DNA of 64,000 nucleotides, taken from assembly GCF_001941825.1 (NCBI RefSeq), contig NZ_CP019038.1, positions 3,410,001 through 3,474,000 of the forward strand, given 5' to 3'. The DNA comes from Massilia putida (lineage in GTDB: Bacteria > Pseudomonadota > Gammaproteobacteria > Burkholderiales > Burkholderiaceae_D). The notes under the pieces were generated by a model. The model saw nothing but the letters and a program-made list of their open reading frames with translations, was not told the DNA's origin and searched no databases. A program made the position numbers and the translations under genes. This document shows, one piece after another, positions 54,208-63,528 of the stretch (positions within the stretch are counted from its first letter, which is position 1; each line of letters opens with the position of its first letter).

Positions 54208-55491
54208 TCAACGCAGGTCCGACGGGTCCGTGCGCAAGCCGGCGCCGACGATGCCATAACCGGTCTCGTCGTTCGCGACGGCCTGGCCGCCGCCGGCCTC
54301 GCGCGCCAGCGCGTCCACGGCGCGTGCGGCCGCGGCGCGGTCCGGCCGGGGCAGCCGCTGCGCCAGCAACGCCGCGACGATGGGCGCCGCGAACGAGGTC
54401 CCGCGCACCTGGCGGTACGGCGGCGTGCCCGGCGCGGCGCTGACCATCTGGCTGCCGGGCGCGGCGAATTTCACCTGCGGACCGCGCGCCGCTTCCGGCA
54501 GCGGCCGGCCGCGCCGGTCGACGCCCGTCACGCCGACGACGCCGGGATAACTGGCCGGATACAACGGCGGCGCGGCCGGTCCGTCGTTGCCGACGGCGGC
54601 CACCAGCAGGTGTCCGCGCGCCTGCATCGCCGCGACGGCACGCGCCAGCAGCGCGTTCGACGGGCCGACGAGGCTGATGTTCACGACGCCGACCTGCTGC
54701 TCGTCCAGCCAGCCCAGCGCGGCCGCGATGCGGTCGGCGGCGCCGCCCACCGGGCTGCCGCAATACACGTCCGCCGCGTACAAGCTGGCCCCCGGCGCCG
54801 CGCCGCGCAGGTGGTCGGAGCGCCCGATCATCAGCGCCGCCACGGCCGTGCCGTGCGGCGCCGGAACCGCCTGGCCGTCGCACCCCCAGCGCGAGATGGC
54901 GGCGTCCTCGAAGACCGGGTGCGCGCCATCGACGCCGCTGTCGACGAGGCCGATGCGCACGGCCGCCTTGCCCCCGGCCGGCACGCCATCCGCCGCGCCG
55001 CTGCCCGTGTACACATGATTGAAATCGTAGCTGCCGTCGGGGTCCAAGGCGCGCAGGCGCTCGACCAGGGCCGCCGTCGTTGCCCCGGCCGGCAGCCGCA
55101 GCACCACCATGCGCTCGCCCAGCCCCGGCAGCGCCTCGTCGCGCACGACGGTGGCGCCAGCAATCTGCGCCGCCCGCAACGCCGCCTCCGATGGCGACCA
55201 GGCCAGCACCTCGCCCCGCAGCGCCGGTTCGCCGCGCGGATCGGCCTCGAGCTGGTCCGGATGGTCGCGCAGCAATCGTTTGACGGTGTCGAGGCGCAGG
55301 CTGCCGAGGTCCGGCAGCGGCGCCCGGTCGAGCAGCTGGTCGACGGGCCGGCGCAAACCGTCCAGCCCCAGCGGACCGACGCGCCCCGGCAGCGGCAAGG
55401 ACGGCAAGCCCAGCTGCGCATGGGCGGACGCCGTCCCGCACACGAGCGCCACGGCGACGAGGCCACGCCTATTTACGAAAGGGAATTTCAT
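54208..55491 (-). CDS. Secreted S8-family serine peptidase (subtilase)
   Basis: 427 residues. Signal peptide MKFPFVNRRGLVAVALVCGTASAHA. Residues about 27-175 are a propeptide-like region, rich in Leu-Arg, with RLLRDHPDQLEADPRGEP. The catalytic domain has Asp184 (IGLVDSGVDGAHP), His213 (PHGTAVAAL), Asn302 (VGNDGPA) and Ser366 (GTSFAAP), so all residues are present. CDG and VYCG may form a disulfide. It is exported and self-processed as in other subtilases. Start MKFPFV at 55491; ECF sigma gene divergent with a 92-base gap. Confidence 0.93.
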   Translation of the reverse strand: MKFPFVNRRGLVAVALVCGTASAHAQLGLPSLPLPGRVGPLGLDGLRRPVDQLLDRAPLPDLGSLRLDTVKRLLRDHPDQLEADPRGEPALRGEVLAWSPSEAALRAAQIAGATVVRDEALPGLGERMVVLRLPAGATTAALVERLRALDPDGSYDFNHVYTGSGAADGVPAGGKAAVRIGLVDSGVDGAHPVFEDAAISRWGCDGQAVPAPHGTAVAALMIGRSDHLRGAAPGASLYAADVYCGSPVGGAADRIAAALGWLDEQQVGVVNISLVGPSNALLARAVAAMQARGHLLVAAVGNDGPAAPPLYPASYPGVVGVTGVDRRGRPLPEAARGPQVKFAAPGSQMVSAAPGTPPYRQVRGTSFAAPIVAALLAQRLPRPDRAAAARAVDALAREAGGGQAVANDETGYGIVGAGLRTDPSDLR

Positions 55492-55583
55492 GTGCGGATC
55501 ATATATGATTGGCCGGAATATCCAGTTAACGAACGACGGCGGGAAGAAAATCCCCTTCCCCATCGTTTACCCATACAGAGACT

Positions 55584-56072
55584 ATGCTTGCCGACGAGAT
55601 TGCCGCCCTGCTGCCCCGCATGCGCCGCTTTGCGCGGGCGCTGACCTACCATCGCGAAGACGCGGACGACCTGGTCCAGATCGCGATGGAGCGTGCGCTC
55701 GGCCGCAGCGAACAATGGGAACCGGGGACGCGGCTCGACAGCTGGCTCTTCCGGATCATCAAGAACGCGTGGATCGACGAGGTGCGCAGCCGGACCCGGC
55801 GCGCCGAGCTGTTCGCGCCGGAGGAGGAAGGCGAACACGTGGGCGACGACACCGCGCAGGCGCACCAGCAGCGGCTCGCGATCCAGAAGGCGATCAGCCT
55901 GCTGTCCGAGGAGCACCGGCTGGTCGTCGGCCTCGTGCTCGTGGACGGGTTGCCGTACAAGGAAGCGGCGGACGTGCTGGAGATCCCGGTCGGGACCCTC
56001 ACCAGCCGCCTGGCCCGCGCCCGGGAGGCCCTGCAGCAGCTGCTTTCCGATCAGACACGAAGGACACCATGA
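55584..56072 (+). CDS. ECF-family RNA polymerase sigma factor
   Basis: 162 residues. Region 2 (about 5-70): LLPRMRRFARALTYHREDADDLVQIAMERALGRSEQW..LDSWLFRIIKNAWIDEVRSR. Region 4 (about 95-155): LLSEEHRLVVGLVLVDGLPYKEAADVLEIPVGTLTSRLARAREAL. No region 1 or 3. Its stop overlaps the anti-sigma start by ATGA, so they are made together. The divergent subtilase and its neighbour are likely targets (inference). Start ATG 55584 has only a weak ribosome site. Confidence 0.93.
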   Translation: MLADEIAALLPRMRRFARALTYHREDADDLVQIAMERALGRSEQWEPGTRLDSWLFRIIKNAWIDEVRSRTRRAELFAPEEEGEHVGDDTAQAHQQRLAIQKAISLLSEEHRLVVGLVLVDGLPYKEAADVLEIPVGTLTSRLARAREALQQLLSDQTRRTP

Positions 56073-56782
56073 CATTTTCCGATGACACCCTGATGGCCTA
56101 TGCCGACGGCGAGCTCGATCCCGCCGAACGCGCCGCCGTCGAACAGGCGATGCGCACCGATCCCGCCATCGCCGCCGCCGTGGCGCGCCACCGCGCCCTG
56201 CGCGCGGACGTCGCCGCCGCGTTTGCCGGCATCCTCGACGAACCCGTGCCCGCGCGCCTGCAGCCGGCGCCGCCGGCGCCCGTGCTGTCGCTCGATGCGG
56301 CGCGCACCGCGCGGGCCGAGCGCCGCAGATGGTCGTGGCCGGAATGGGGCGCGCTGGCGGCCACGCTCGTCGTCGGCGTCCTGGTCGGCAAAACGGTCGC
56401 CGGCGGCGGCGCGCCCGCCATTGCGGGCAACGGCAGCCAGGTGGTGGCGCAAGGGGAACTGGCGTCCGCGCTCGACCGCCAGGTCGGCGGCAAGGCGGAT
56501 GGCGCGGTAAAGGTCGGCGTCAGCTTCGCCGCCCGCGACGGCGCGTACTGCCGCGGCTTCGTCATGGGGTCGTCGGCCGGCCTCGCGTGCCGTGAGGGCG
56601 GACAGTGGAAGATTCCCGTGCTGGCCGAGTCGGCGCCGGAAGCGGCGGGCGGTTACCGCCAGGCCGGCAGTGCGTTGCCGGCGGCCGTGCTGGAGGCGAT
56701 CGACGAGCGCATCGCGGGCAAGCCGCTGGACGCGGCGGCAGAAGAGGCGGCGCGGGCACGCGGCTGGAAGAACGGCCGGTGA
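56069..56782 (+). CDS. Membrane anti-sigma factor
   Basis: 237 residues. The N-terminal 30-residue helix (DDTLMAYADGELDPAERAAVEQAM) is the usual sigma-binding start; no HxxxCxxC zinc motif is present. One membrane segment at about 92-112 (WGALAATLVVGVLVGKTVAG) puts the C-terminal half in the periplasm. That half has two cysteines (YCRGFVMGSSAGLAC, near 155-170) that may form a disulfide sensor. Overlaps the sigma gene by four bases. The signal is unknown. Confidence 0.88.
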   Translation: MTFSDDTLMAYADGELDPAERAAVEQAMRTDPAIAAAVARHRALRADVAAAFAGILDEPVPARLQPAPPAPVLSLDAARTARAERRRWSWPEWGALAATLVVGVLVGKTVAGGGAPAIAGNGSQVVAQGELASALDRQVGGKADGAVKVGVSFAARDGAYCRGFVMGSSAGLACREGGQWKIPVLAESAPEAAGGYRQAGSALPAAVLEAIDERIAGKPLDAAAEEAARARGWKNGR

Positions 56783-56797
56783 TGAGCGGCAGGTGGA

Positions 56798-57577
56798 TCA
56801 GGCTTGGGGTTTCAGGATGTTGGCCAGCGCCACGTACTGTTCCAGCCCCACGGCTTCCGGACGCGCGCCCGGATCGATGCCGGCATCGACCAGCTGCTGT
56901 TCGGTGAACATGCCCGCCACGCAGTTGCGGATCACCTTGCGGCGCTGCGAGAACGCCTTTTGCACGACGGCTTCCAACGTGGCCGCGTCGGCCGGCAGCT
57001 GGCGCTTCGTGGGCACCATGCGCACGATGGCGGAATCGACTTGCGGCGGCGGATCGAACGCCGTCGGCGGCACGATGAACAGCAGCGCCATGTCATAGCG
57101 CCACTGCAGCATCACGGACAGGCGGCCGTAGGCCTTCGTGCCCGGCTCCGCCACCATGCGCTCCACGACCTCTTTCTGCAGCATGAAGTGCTGGTCTTCG
57201 ATGAGGTGGGCGTAGTCGGCCAGGTGGAACAGCAGCGGGCTGGAGATGTTGTACGGCAGGTTGCCCACCACGCGCAGCTTCTTCCCTTCCGGGACGGGGA
57301 TGGAGCCGAAGTCGAACTTCAGCGCGTCGCCCGAGTGGATGGTCAACCGCTCGCGCGGATAGGCTTTTTCCAGGCGCGCGACGAGGTCGCGGTCGAGCTC
57401 CACCACGTGCATGTGGTCGAGCTCCTTGAGCAGCAGCGCCGTCATCGCGGCCAGGCCGGGGCCGATTTCGACCATGGTGTCGCCGCGGCGCGGATCGATG
57501 CCTTCGATGATGTTGTGGAGGACGTGGTCGTCGGTCAGGAAGTTCTGGCCGAAGCGCTTGCGGGCTACGTGTTTCAT
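56798..57577 (-). CDS. rsmA: 16S rRNA dimethyladenosine transferase
   Basis: 259 residues (KsgA). It dimethylates A1518 and A1519 of 16S r[23 protein letters not shown] is the family opening; SAM motif [15 protein letters not shown]; catalytic NLPY in [17 protein letters not shown]. The C-terminal helical domain has [14 protein letters not shown]. Start ATG at 57577; the frame up to 57700 overlaps pdxA and is not used. Last gene of lptD-surA-pdxA-rsmA, an order conserved in Proteobacteria. Confidence 0.97.
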   Translation of the reverse strand: MKHVARKRFGQNFLTDDHVLHNIIEGIDPRRGDTMVEIGPGLAAMTALLLKELDHMHVVELDRDLVARLEKAYPRERLTIHSGDALKFDFGSIPVPEGKKLRVVGNLPYNISSPLLFHLADYAHLIEDQHFMLQKEVVERMVAEPGTKAYGRLSVMLQWRYDMALLFIVPPTAFDPPPQVDSAIVRMVPTKRQLPADAATLEAVVQKAFSQRRKVIRNCVAGMFTEQQLVDAGIDPGARPEAVGLEQYVALANILKPQA

Positions 57578-57590
57578 TTGTCGTATGCGG

Positions 57591-58631
57591 TTATTGCTGC
57601 TGCGCGCGCACCATGGCGATAGCGACGCGGATCGCCTCCTCCATGCTGCCGCAATCGGCCTCGCCGAGGCCTTTGGCCGCCAGGTCGAGGGCCGTGCCAT
57701 GGTCGACCGAGGTGCGGGTCAAAGGCAGGCCGAGCGTGATGTTGACGCCGCGCCCAAAAGTAGCGTACTTGAGCACGGGCAGGCCCTGGTCGTGGTACAT
57801 GGCCAGCACGGCGTCGGCGTCCTGCAGGTATTTATGTTGGAACAGCGTGTCGGCCGGATACGGGCCGCGCGCGTCGATGCCGCGGCTGCGCGCATCGTCC
57901 AGCACGGGCGTGATGACGTCGATCTCTTCGCGGCCGAGGTAGCCGTTCTCGCCCGCGTGCGGGTTCAGGCCCGTCACCAGGATGCGCGGCGACGCGATGC
58001 CGAATTTCTTCACGAGGTCCGCATGCAGGATGTCCAGCACCTGCGTGAGGCTGTCGCGCGTGATGGCGCTCGATACATCCTTGAGCGGCAAGTGGGTCGT
58101 GGCCAGCGCCACGCGCAGGTACGGTTGATCCGCCCCCGGCGAGCCGGCCAGCATCATGACGACTTTCGGCGTGCCCGTCTTTTCGGCCAGGTATTCCGTG
58201 TGGCCGGAAAACGCGACGCCGGCATCGTTGATGGTGCTCTTCTGCAGAGGTGCCGTGACGATGGCGTCCCACCAGCCGGCCCGCGTGCCTTCGATCGCGA
58301 GATCGAGCGTGGCCAGCACGGCGCGGCCGTTGGCGGCGTCCAGCTTACCCGGCACGACGTGCGCATCGAGCGGCACGTCGACGACGGGAATCGTATCCGG
58401 ACCAAAATGCGGCAGGCCGCTGTGGCGCAGCGCCAGCGTGGAGAGCGCGGACAGGCGGATCGCCGGGTCGATCAGGCCCGCCGTCAGCGAAAGAAAGGCG
58501 GCATCGCCCACGAGCACGCACCTAGCCTCGCCGCGCAGCGCCCAGGCCGCGCGGATCGAGATCTCGGGACCGATGCCGGCCGGCTCGCCGACCGTGATCG
58601 CGAGATTGGGGCGTGCGCCTGTCCGGGACAT
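57591..58631 (-). CDS. pdxA: 4-hydroxythreonine-4-phosphate dehydrogenase
   Basis: 346 residues, an NAD- and metal-dependent step of de novo pyridoxal phosphate synthesis. [13 protein letters not shown] opens; [12 protein letters not shown] and [11 protein letters not shown] contain substrate and metal histidines; [16 protein letters not shown] and [11 protein letters not shown] are other signatures. The second and third metal histidines are in these last two. Its ATG directly follows the surA stop, and it precedes rsmA by 13 bases. Confidence 0.97.
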   Translation of the reverse strand: MSRTGARPNLAITVGEPAGIGPEISIRAAWALRGEARCVLVGDAAFLSLTAGLIDPAIRLSALSTLALRHSGLPHFGPDTIPVVDVPLDAHVVPGKLDAANGRAVLATLDLAIEGTRAGWWDAIVTAPLQKSTINDAGVAFSGHTEYLAEKTGTPKVVMMLAGSPGADQPYLRVALATTHLPLKDVSSAITRDSLTQVLDILHADLVKKFGIASPRILVTGLNPHAGENGYLGREEIDVITPVLDDARSRGIDARGPYPADTLFQHKYLQDADAVLAMYHDQGLPVLKYATFGRGVNITLGLPLTRTSVDHGTALDLAAKGLGEADCGSMEEAIRVAIAMVRAQQQ

Positions 58632-60080
58632 TTATTTGTCCTCGCGGAACTCGACGTAGGCGCGGTCGCGGACCTGGCGGCTCCAGTCTTCCAGCGCTTC
58701 CTGGCGCTTGCGGTCGGTGAGGACCTGGCGTGCGGCCGAGCGTTCCTTTTCCTTCGACACGTCTTCCGTCTTGCGCTCGACGACCTCGATCAGGTGCAGG
58801 CCGAACGGCGTCTTGATGACGTCCGACACCTGGCCCGGCTTGAGGGCGTTCATCGGGTTCTCGAATTCCGGCAGCGCGTCGCCCGGGTACAGCCAGCCCA
58901 GGTCGCCGCCCTTCGAGGCCGAGCCGTCGTTCGAATACTGGCGCGCCATGTCTTCGAACGTCGCCTGCTTGCTCTCGATCTTCTGCTTGATTTCCTGGAG
59001 CTTCTTGCGGGCGTCGTCCTCGCTCTGCGTCGGCGTGATCTTGAGCAGGATGTGGCGCGCGTGGGTCTGCTGCACGACGGCCTGGTCGGCCTTCTGCGCA
59101 TCGGCGAGCTTGCGCTGGTCGATCAGCTTGAGGATGTGGAAGCCGACGTTGGTGCGGATGACCGGCGTGACCTGGCCCGGCTTCAGCTTGTGCAGCTCGC
59201 TCGCGAAGATCGGGGGCAGGCGGTCCGGGTCGCGCCAGCCGACCGAGCCGCCTTTCAGCGCGTCCGGCGAATCGGAATACGTGGCGGCCATCTTGGCGAA
59301 GTCGGCGCCGGTGCGCAACTGGCGCGCGACTTCGTCGGCGCGGGCTTTACGGGCGGCGATCTGTTCGGGCGACGCGTTTTCCGGGATGCGCACGAGGATC
59401 TGGGCGATGTCCATCTCGACGCGGTCGGCGGCGGCGGCCTTCTCGGCCGCCATGTACGTGTCGATCTCGGCCTCGGTGACCTGGATCTTGCTGTCGACTT
59501 CGTGCTCGATCAGGCGCTGCATCATGATCTCGTTGCGGATCTGCTCGCGGAACTGGGAGAACGGCAGGCCGTCCTTCTCCATCGCGTTGCGCATCTCCTG
59601 CACGCTCATCTTCTGGTTCTCGGCGATGCGGCCGATGGCGCGGTCGAGCGTCGTGTCGTCGACGCGCACGCCCATTTCCTTGGCCAGCTGGAGCTGGGCG
59701 CGTTCGGTGATCATGGCTTCGACGACCTGGCGGCGCAGGTCTTCCTCGGCCGGCATCTGGGCGCCTTGCGCTTTCAGGCGCTGGGTGATCTCGGCCATGC
59801 GCTGCTCGACTTCGCGCTTCGTGATGACTTCGTCGTTGACGATCACGTACACGGAATCGATCACGTGGGCGTTGCTGGTCGCGGGCGGCAGGAAGCCGGT
59901 GCCCGGTTTGGTGGACGGCGCGGCGGCAGGTGCGGCCGGCTTGGCCTGGGCCAGGACATCGCCCGTGGCGAGGGCGCACAGCAGCACCGCCGCCAGCTTG
60001 AGCTGGTGCGGACGGAGCGGGGACAGACGGGTAGTACGCATATTCAGGAAAGCACTCATTTCAGGTATCTGGTTGTCCAT
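58632..60080 (-). CDS. surA: Periplasmic chaperone / peptidyl-prolyl isomerase SurA
   Basis: 482 residues. Signal peptide (LAAVLLCALATGDVLAQ), Ala/Pro linker, SurA N-domain (AHVIDSVYVIVNDEVITKREVEQRM), then two parvulin domains at about 210-315 (AQILVRIPENASPEQI, GGSVGWRDPDRLPPIF) and about 330-435 (ARHILLKITPTQSEDDA, GGDLGWLYPGDALPEFE). It folds outer-membrane proteins, including LptD encoded just upstream. The start is uncertain: ATG at 60080, 60059 or 60041; the earliest is given, 7 bases after the lptD stop. Confidence 0.95.
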   Translation of the reverse strand: MDNQIPEMSAFLNMRTTRLSPLRPHQLKLAAVLLCALATGDVLAQAKPAAPAAAPSTKPGTGFLPPATSNAHVIDSVYVIVNDEVITKREVEQRMAEITQRLKAQGAQMPAEEDLRRQVVEAMITERAQLQLAKEMGVRVDDTTLDRAIGRIAENQKMSVQEMRNAMEKDGLPFSQFREQIRNEIMMQRLIEHEVDSKIQVTEAEIDTYMAAEKAAAADRVEMDIAQILVRIPENASPEQIAARKARADEVARQLRTGADFAKMAATYSDSPDALKGGSVGWRDPDRLPPIFASELHKLKPGQVTPVIRTNVGFHILKLIDQRKLADAQKADQAVVQQTHARHILLKITPTQSEDDARKKLQEIKQKIESKQATFEDMARQYSNDGSASKGGDLGWLYPGDALPEFENPMNALKPGQVSDVIKTPFGLHLIEVVERKTEDVSKEKERSAARQVLTDRKRQEALEDWSRQVRDRAYVEFREDK

Positions 60081-60087
60081 GGCCCGG

Positions 60088-62364
60088 TCAGGGGCGGCCG
60101 ACGTTGGTGTTCAGCCGGGTATAGCCGGGGATGCTCTTGTTGAAAGTCTCCAGCGGGTTGCCGAAGCCCAGCCGCGACAGGCCGTTGAGCTCGAGCTGGA
60201 AGAAGATCGGCGTCGAGGTGGTCTGCGCGGCCGTCACGAAACGCTGTGCGCCCATGCGGAACACCCAGCAATCCGCCTTGTACTCGAGCCCCACGAGGCT
60301 CTCGAGCAGTTTGCGGTCGCGCACCGAGTAGCTGACCCGGGTCACGCCATACCAGCGGTGCGACAGCGGCCACTGGCCCGAGACGTCGACGTTGCGGAAG
60401 CCGTTGGCGATGCCGAAGGTGTCGCGCTGGAAGCGGTATTCCAGGTTCAACACCTTCATCGGGGCCGGCTGCCATTGCACCCCGACGTTCGAGCTGTACA
60501 GGCTGCGCGCCTGTGCATCGTATTGTACGCCGCTGTCGAAACTCCACGACTCCGAAATGCGCCCCGACGCCGCCACCAGAGCGTCCGAGCGGGTCTGGTT
60601 GCTTTGCTCGTTCGAGTTCAGGCGCACGCGCGGGTCGGTGAAATAGTAGCGGCTGCCGACCGCGAGGCGCAGGCGCTCGGCGCCGTTCGCCTCGATGAAG
60701 CGCGAGACGATCGCCGCCGTCAGCTGGTTCGCATCCGACACCTTGTCGGCGCCGACGAAGCGGTTTTCCGTGAACAGCTGGGCGTAATTGAAACCGGCGA
60801 CGCCCGTATCGAAATTGGGGATGTCGGCCTGATTCTTGTACGGCGTGCGCACGTAGAACAGGCGCGGCTCCAGGGTCTGCGTGCCGTCCGGTCCGAACAG
60901 CGACGACTTGCGCTCGAAGACGAGGCCGGAATCCAGCGAGAACGTGGGCAGCACGCGCGAGATCTTGTCGTCCGTGTTGACGTTGTGCGTGAGGTCGTAC
61001 TGCGTCGCGTGCAGCATGACCTTGGGCGTGATGAACCAGCCCGGATGCACCCACGGATAGCTCACCTGCGCCACCATATTGGCGCGGTTGCCCTGCACCT
61101 GGTTGTCGTCCGGATGCGAGAAGCGCGTGGCTTCCGCGTCCACCGACCAGTCGAAGCCGCCCAGCACGTCGTAGCGGCCCGCGTGGAAGTTCAGGGTCGG
61201 CAGGCGGTTGTACGGCGTGGCCACGGTCAGCGCCGGATTGAGCACGGCGCCCGGGTCCTGCAGGACCTGGTAGCTCTGCACGCGCGCCGTCAGGTTCCAG
61301 TACTGGCCGTAGTAATCGGTGCGCAGTTCGCGCAGCAGCTGGCGCTCGGCACTGGCGGCGACGGTGCGCGAGAAGTCGGACGGGTACTCGTTGTCCGACG
61401 CCGCGTGCGCGTTCCAGCCGAACGTCCAGTTGGGCGCCAGGAACTGGTTGTGCAGCGTGTCGACCCACCAGCGGTTGCGGTGCGCCAGGCGGTCGCCCGC
61501 CAGGTATTCCACGTGCGTCTCGCCGTGGTAAGGCCCGCGGTCGGTCTCGCCCAGGTAGCGGCCCGTCGCGCCCAGCTGCAGGCCGCGCGCGAAGATGTAG
61601 CGCGGGAACAGCGTCAGGTCGCGGTTCGGCGCGATGTTGAAATAATACGGCACCATCAACTCGGCCGACCCCTTGGAGCCGAAGCCGATCGTGGGCGGCA
61701 GCCAGCCGGAACGGCGCGCGCCGGACAGCGAGAACGACAGTGCCGGTGTGCCGATGATGGGCACGTCCTTGAAATAAATGATCGTCTTGCCGGCCGTGCC
61801 GACGTCGCGGCCCTGGTCCAGGCGCAGCGTGCTGGATTTCAGGTACCAGTCCGGATCGGGGCCTTCGCACGTGCTGTACGTGCCGTCGACGACGACGGCC
61901 TGGTCCTCGCCGAGGAAGTTGATGCGCTGGGCCTTGCCCTGCGCATTGTTCGCCGCCAGGCGGTAGGCCGGATGCAGCACCCAGCCTTTGCCCGTTTCCA
62001 GGTTCAGCTGCAGGGCGTCGCCCTTATAGCGGTCGCCGAAGCGCCACATCGTGATATTGCCTTCGGCCGTGACCTCGTCCTCGACGCGGCGGTAGCAGGC
62101 CGTGTCGGCGGTGACGCCGGTGGCGCCGCGCGTGATCTCGACGTTGCGGACCATGTTCAGGATGCGGTCCGGGCGGCCGGAAAACTCCTCGGCGCGCATC
62201 GTGATCGGCAGATCGCGCTCGTCCGGACGGGCCGGCGCAGGCATGGGTGCAGCCGCCGGCTGCGCCGCCGTCTGTGCATACAACGGCCCCGCGGCCATGG
62301 CCACGAGGGCGGACAGGGCTGCGGTTCGCCGCGGCGGGAATGGTAGGGCCGTCATCCAGCTCAT
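60088..62364 (-). CDS. lptD: LPS-assembly protein LptD
   Basis: 758 residues. Signal peptide ending PLYAQ (about residue 32 from MSWM), an OstA/LptA-like jelly roll (about 55-180; LPITMRAEEFSGRPDRILNMVRNVEITRG), and a 26-strand barrel. Cysteines: one in ADTACYRR, one in YSTCEGPD, and a late one in EYKADCWVFRMGAQRF, fewer than the four of E. coli but able to pair. GSKGSAELMVPYYFNIAPNRDLTLFPR is the family signature. It inserts LPS with LptE (42752). It heads the operon to rsmA. Confidence 0.95.
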   Translation of the reverse strand: MSWMTALPFPPRRTAALSALVAMAAGPLYAQTAAQPAAAPMPAPARPDERDLPITMRAEEFSGRPDRILNMVRNVEITRGATGVTADTACYRRVEDEVTAEGNITMWRFGDRYKGDALQLNLETGKGWVLHPAYRLAANNAQGKAQRINFLGEDQAVVVDGTYSTCEGPDPDWYLKSSTLRLDQGRDVGTAGKTIIYFKDVPIIGTPALSFSLSGARRSGWLPPTIGFGSKGSAELMVPYYFNIAPNRDLTLFPRYIFARGLQLGATGRYLGETDRGPYHGETHVEYLAGDRLAHRNRWWVDTLHNQFLAPNWTFGWNAHAASDNEYPSDFSRTVAASAERQLLRELRTDYYGQYWNLTARVQSYQVLQDPGAVLNPALTVATPYNRLPTLNFHAGRYDVLGGFDWSVDAEATRFSHPDDNQVQGNRANMVAQVSYPWVHPGWFITPKVMLHATQYDLTHNVNTDDKISRVLPTFSLDSGLVFERKSSLFGPDGTQTLEPRLFYVRTPYKNQADIPNFDTGVAGFNYAQLFTENRFVGADKVSDANQLTAAIVSRFIEANGAERLRLAVGSRYYFTDPRVRLNSNEQSNQTRSDALVAASGRISESWSFDSGVQYDAQARSLYSSNVGVQWQPAPMKVLNLEYRFQRDTFGIANGFRNVDVSGQWPLSHRWYGVTRVSYSVRDRKLLESLVGLEYKADCWVFRMGAQRFVTAAQTTSTPIFFQLELNGLSRLGFGNPLETFNKSIPGYTRLNTNVGRP

Positions 62365-62459
62365 GAAAGATCGGGTTGCACCATAGAGGGCGATTTTTTG
62401 GATTGAATCCCTTATTATATGGGAATTCCTATCACCAACCCGTTTCACCGGGACGCTTC

Positions 62460-63518
62460 ATGTCTTCTCAGTCTCAACACGTTCCCTCCACTCCCGACAA
62501 GGATGCCCGCCTGGCACGGCTGATCGAATGGCTGAGCTCGCTCGACCTGGTCGACGTCGGCAGCCTGCGCCCGGCGTCGTCCGATGCGAGTTTCCGCCGC
62601 TACTTCCGCCTCGATGTTGTGCCGGCGCTACGCGACAAGCTGGGCGAGTCCCTCGTCGCCATGGACGCCCCGCCGGAGCGCGAAAACGTCCCGGCATTCA
62701 TCCACGTCGACGGCCTGCTGCGCGACGCCGGCGTCACCGTGCCCGCCATCGTGGCCCGCGACGTGGACGCCGGTTTCCTGCTGCTGTCCGACCTCGGCAC
62801 GACGATGTACCTGCAGCGCCTGTCCGTCGACAACGCGCCGTTCATGTACTCGGACGCGATCGACGCCCTGATCAAATTCCAGCTGGCGAGCCAGGCCGGC
62901 GTGCTGCCGGAATTCGACCGCGCCTTCGTGCTGCGCGAGCTGAACCTGTTCCCCGAATGGTTCATCGAGCGCCACCTGGGCGTGCAGATGAACGACATCC
63001 AGCGCGCCCAGCTGGACAAAGTGTTCGAGGCGATCACGGCCAACGTGTTGGCGCAACAGCAAGTCTACATGCACCGCGATTTCCATTCCCGCAACCTGAT
63101 GTTCCTCGACCAGGGCAACCCGGGCGTGCTGGATTTCCAGGACGCGGTCTACGGCCCCGTCACCTACGACCTGGCCTCGCTGCTGCGCGACGCCTACATC
63201 CAGTGGGACGAGGAATTCGTGCTGGACTGGGTCGTGCGTTACTGGCAAAGCGCGAAGCAGGTCGGCCTGCCTGTCAACCCGGACATCGACGCCTTTTATC
63301 GCGACTTCGAATACATGGCCCTGCAGCGCCACTTGAAAATCCTCGGCATCTTCTGCCGCCTGAACTACCGCGACGGCAAGTCCACCTATATGGGCGACCT
63401 GTCCACGGTGATGGACTACGTGCGCAAGACCGCCAACCGCTACACCGAACTCAAGCCCCTGCTGCGCCTGCTCGACGCGTTCGAGGACAAGGCGCCGCAA
63501 GTCGGCTACACCTTCTGA
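62460..63518 (+). CDS. amgK: N-acetylmuramate/N-acetylglucosamine anomeric kinase (AmgK)
   Basis: 352 residues, an aminoglycoside-phosphotransferase fold. ASSDASFRRYFRL gives the ATP loop, YMHRDFHSRNLMF the catalytic loop Asp, and GVLDFQDAVYGPVTYDLASL the metal-binding DFQ. It phosphorylates the anomeric hydroxyl of MurNAc for peptidoglycan recycling. The next gene, 10 bases later, is murU, which uses the product. ATG at 62460; divergent from lptD with a 95-base shared promoter region. Confidence 0.93.
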   Translation: MSSQSQHVPSTPDKDARLARLIEWLSSLDLVDVGSLRPASSDASFRRYFRLDVVPALRDKLGESLVAMDAPPERENVPAFIHVDGLLRDAGVTVPAIVARDVDAGFLLLSDLGTTMYLQRLSVDNAPFMYSDAIDALIKFQLASQAGVLPEFDRAFVLRELNLFPEWFIERHLGVQMNDIQRAQLDKVFEAITANVLAQQQVYMHRDFHSRNLMFLDQGNPGVLDFQDAVYGPVTYDLASLLRDAYIQWDEEFVLDWVVRYWQSAKQVGLPVNPDIDAFYRDFEYMALQRHLKILGIFCRLNYRDGKSTYMGDLSTVMDYVRKTANRYTELKPLLRLLDAFEDKAPQVGYTF

Positions 63519-63528
63519 AGACCATCCG

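Noticed and set aside
58708..62346. Plus-strand open frame of about 1,200 codons opposite surA and lptD
   Set aside because: Same cause: third-position GC bias on the other strand keeps the frame open.
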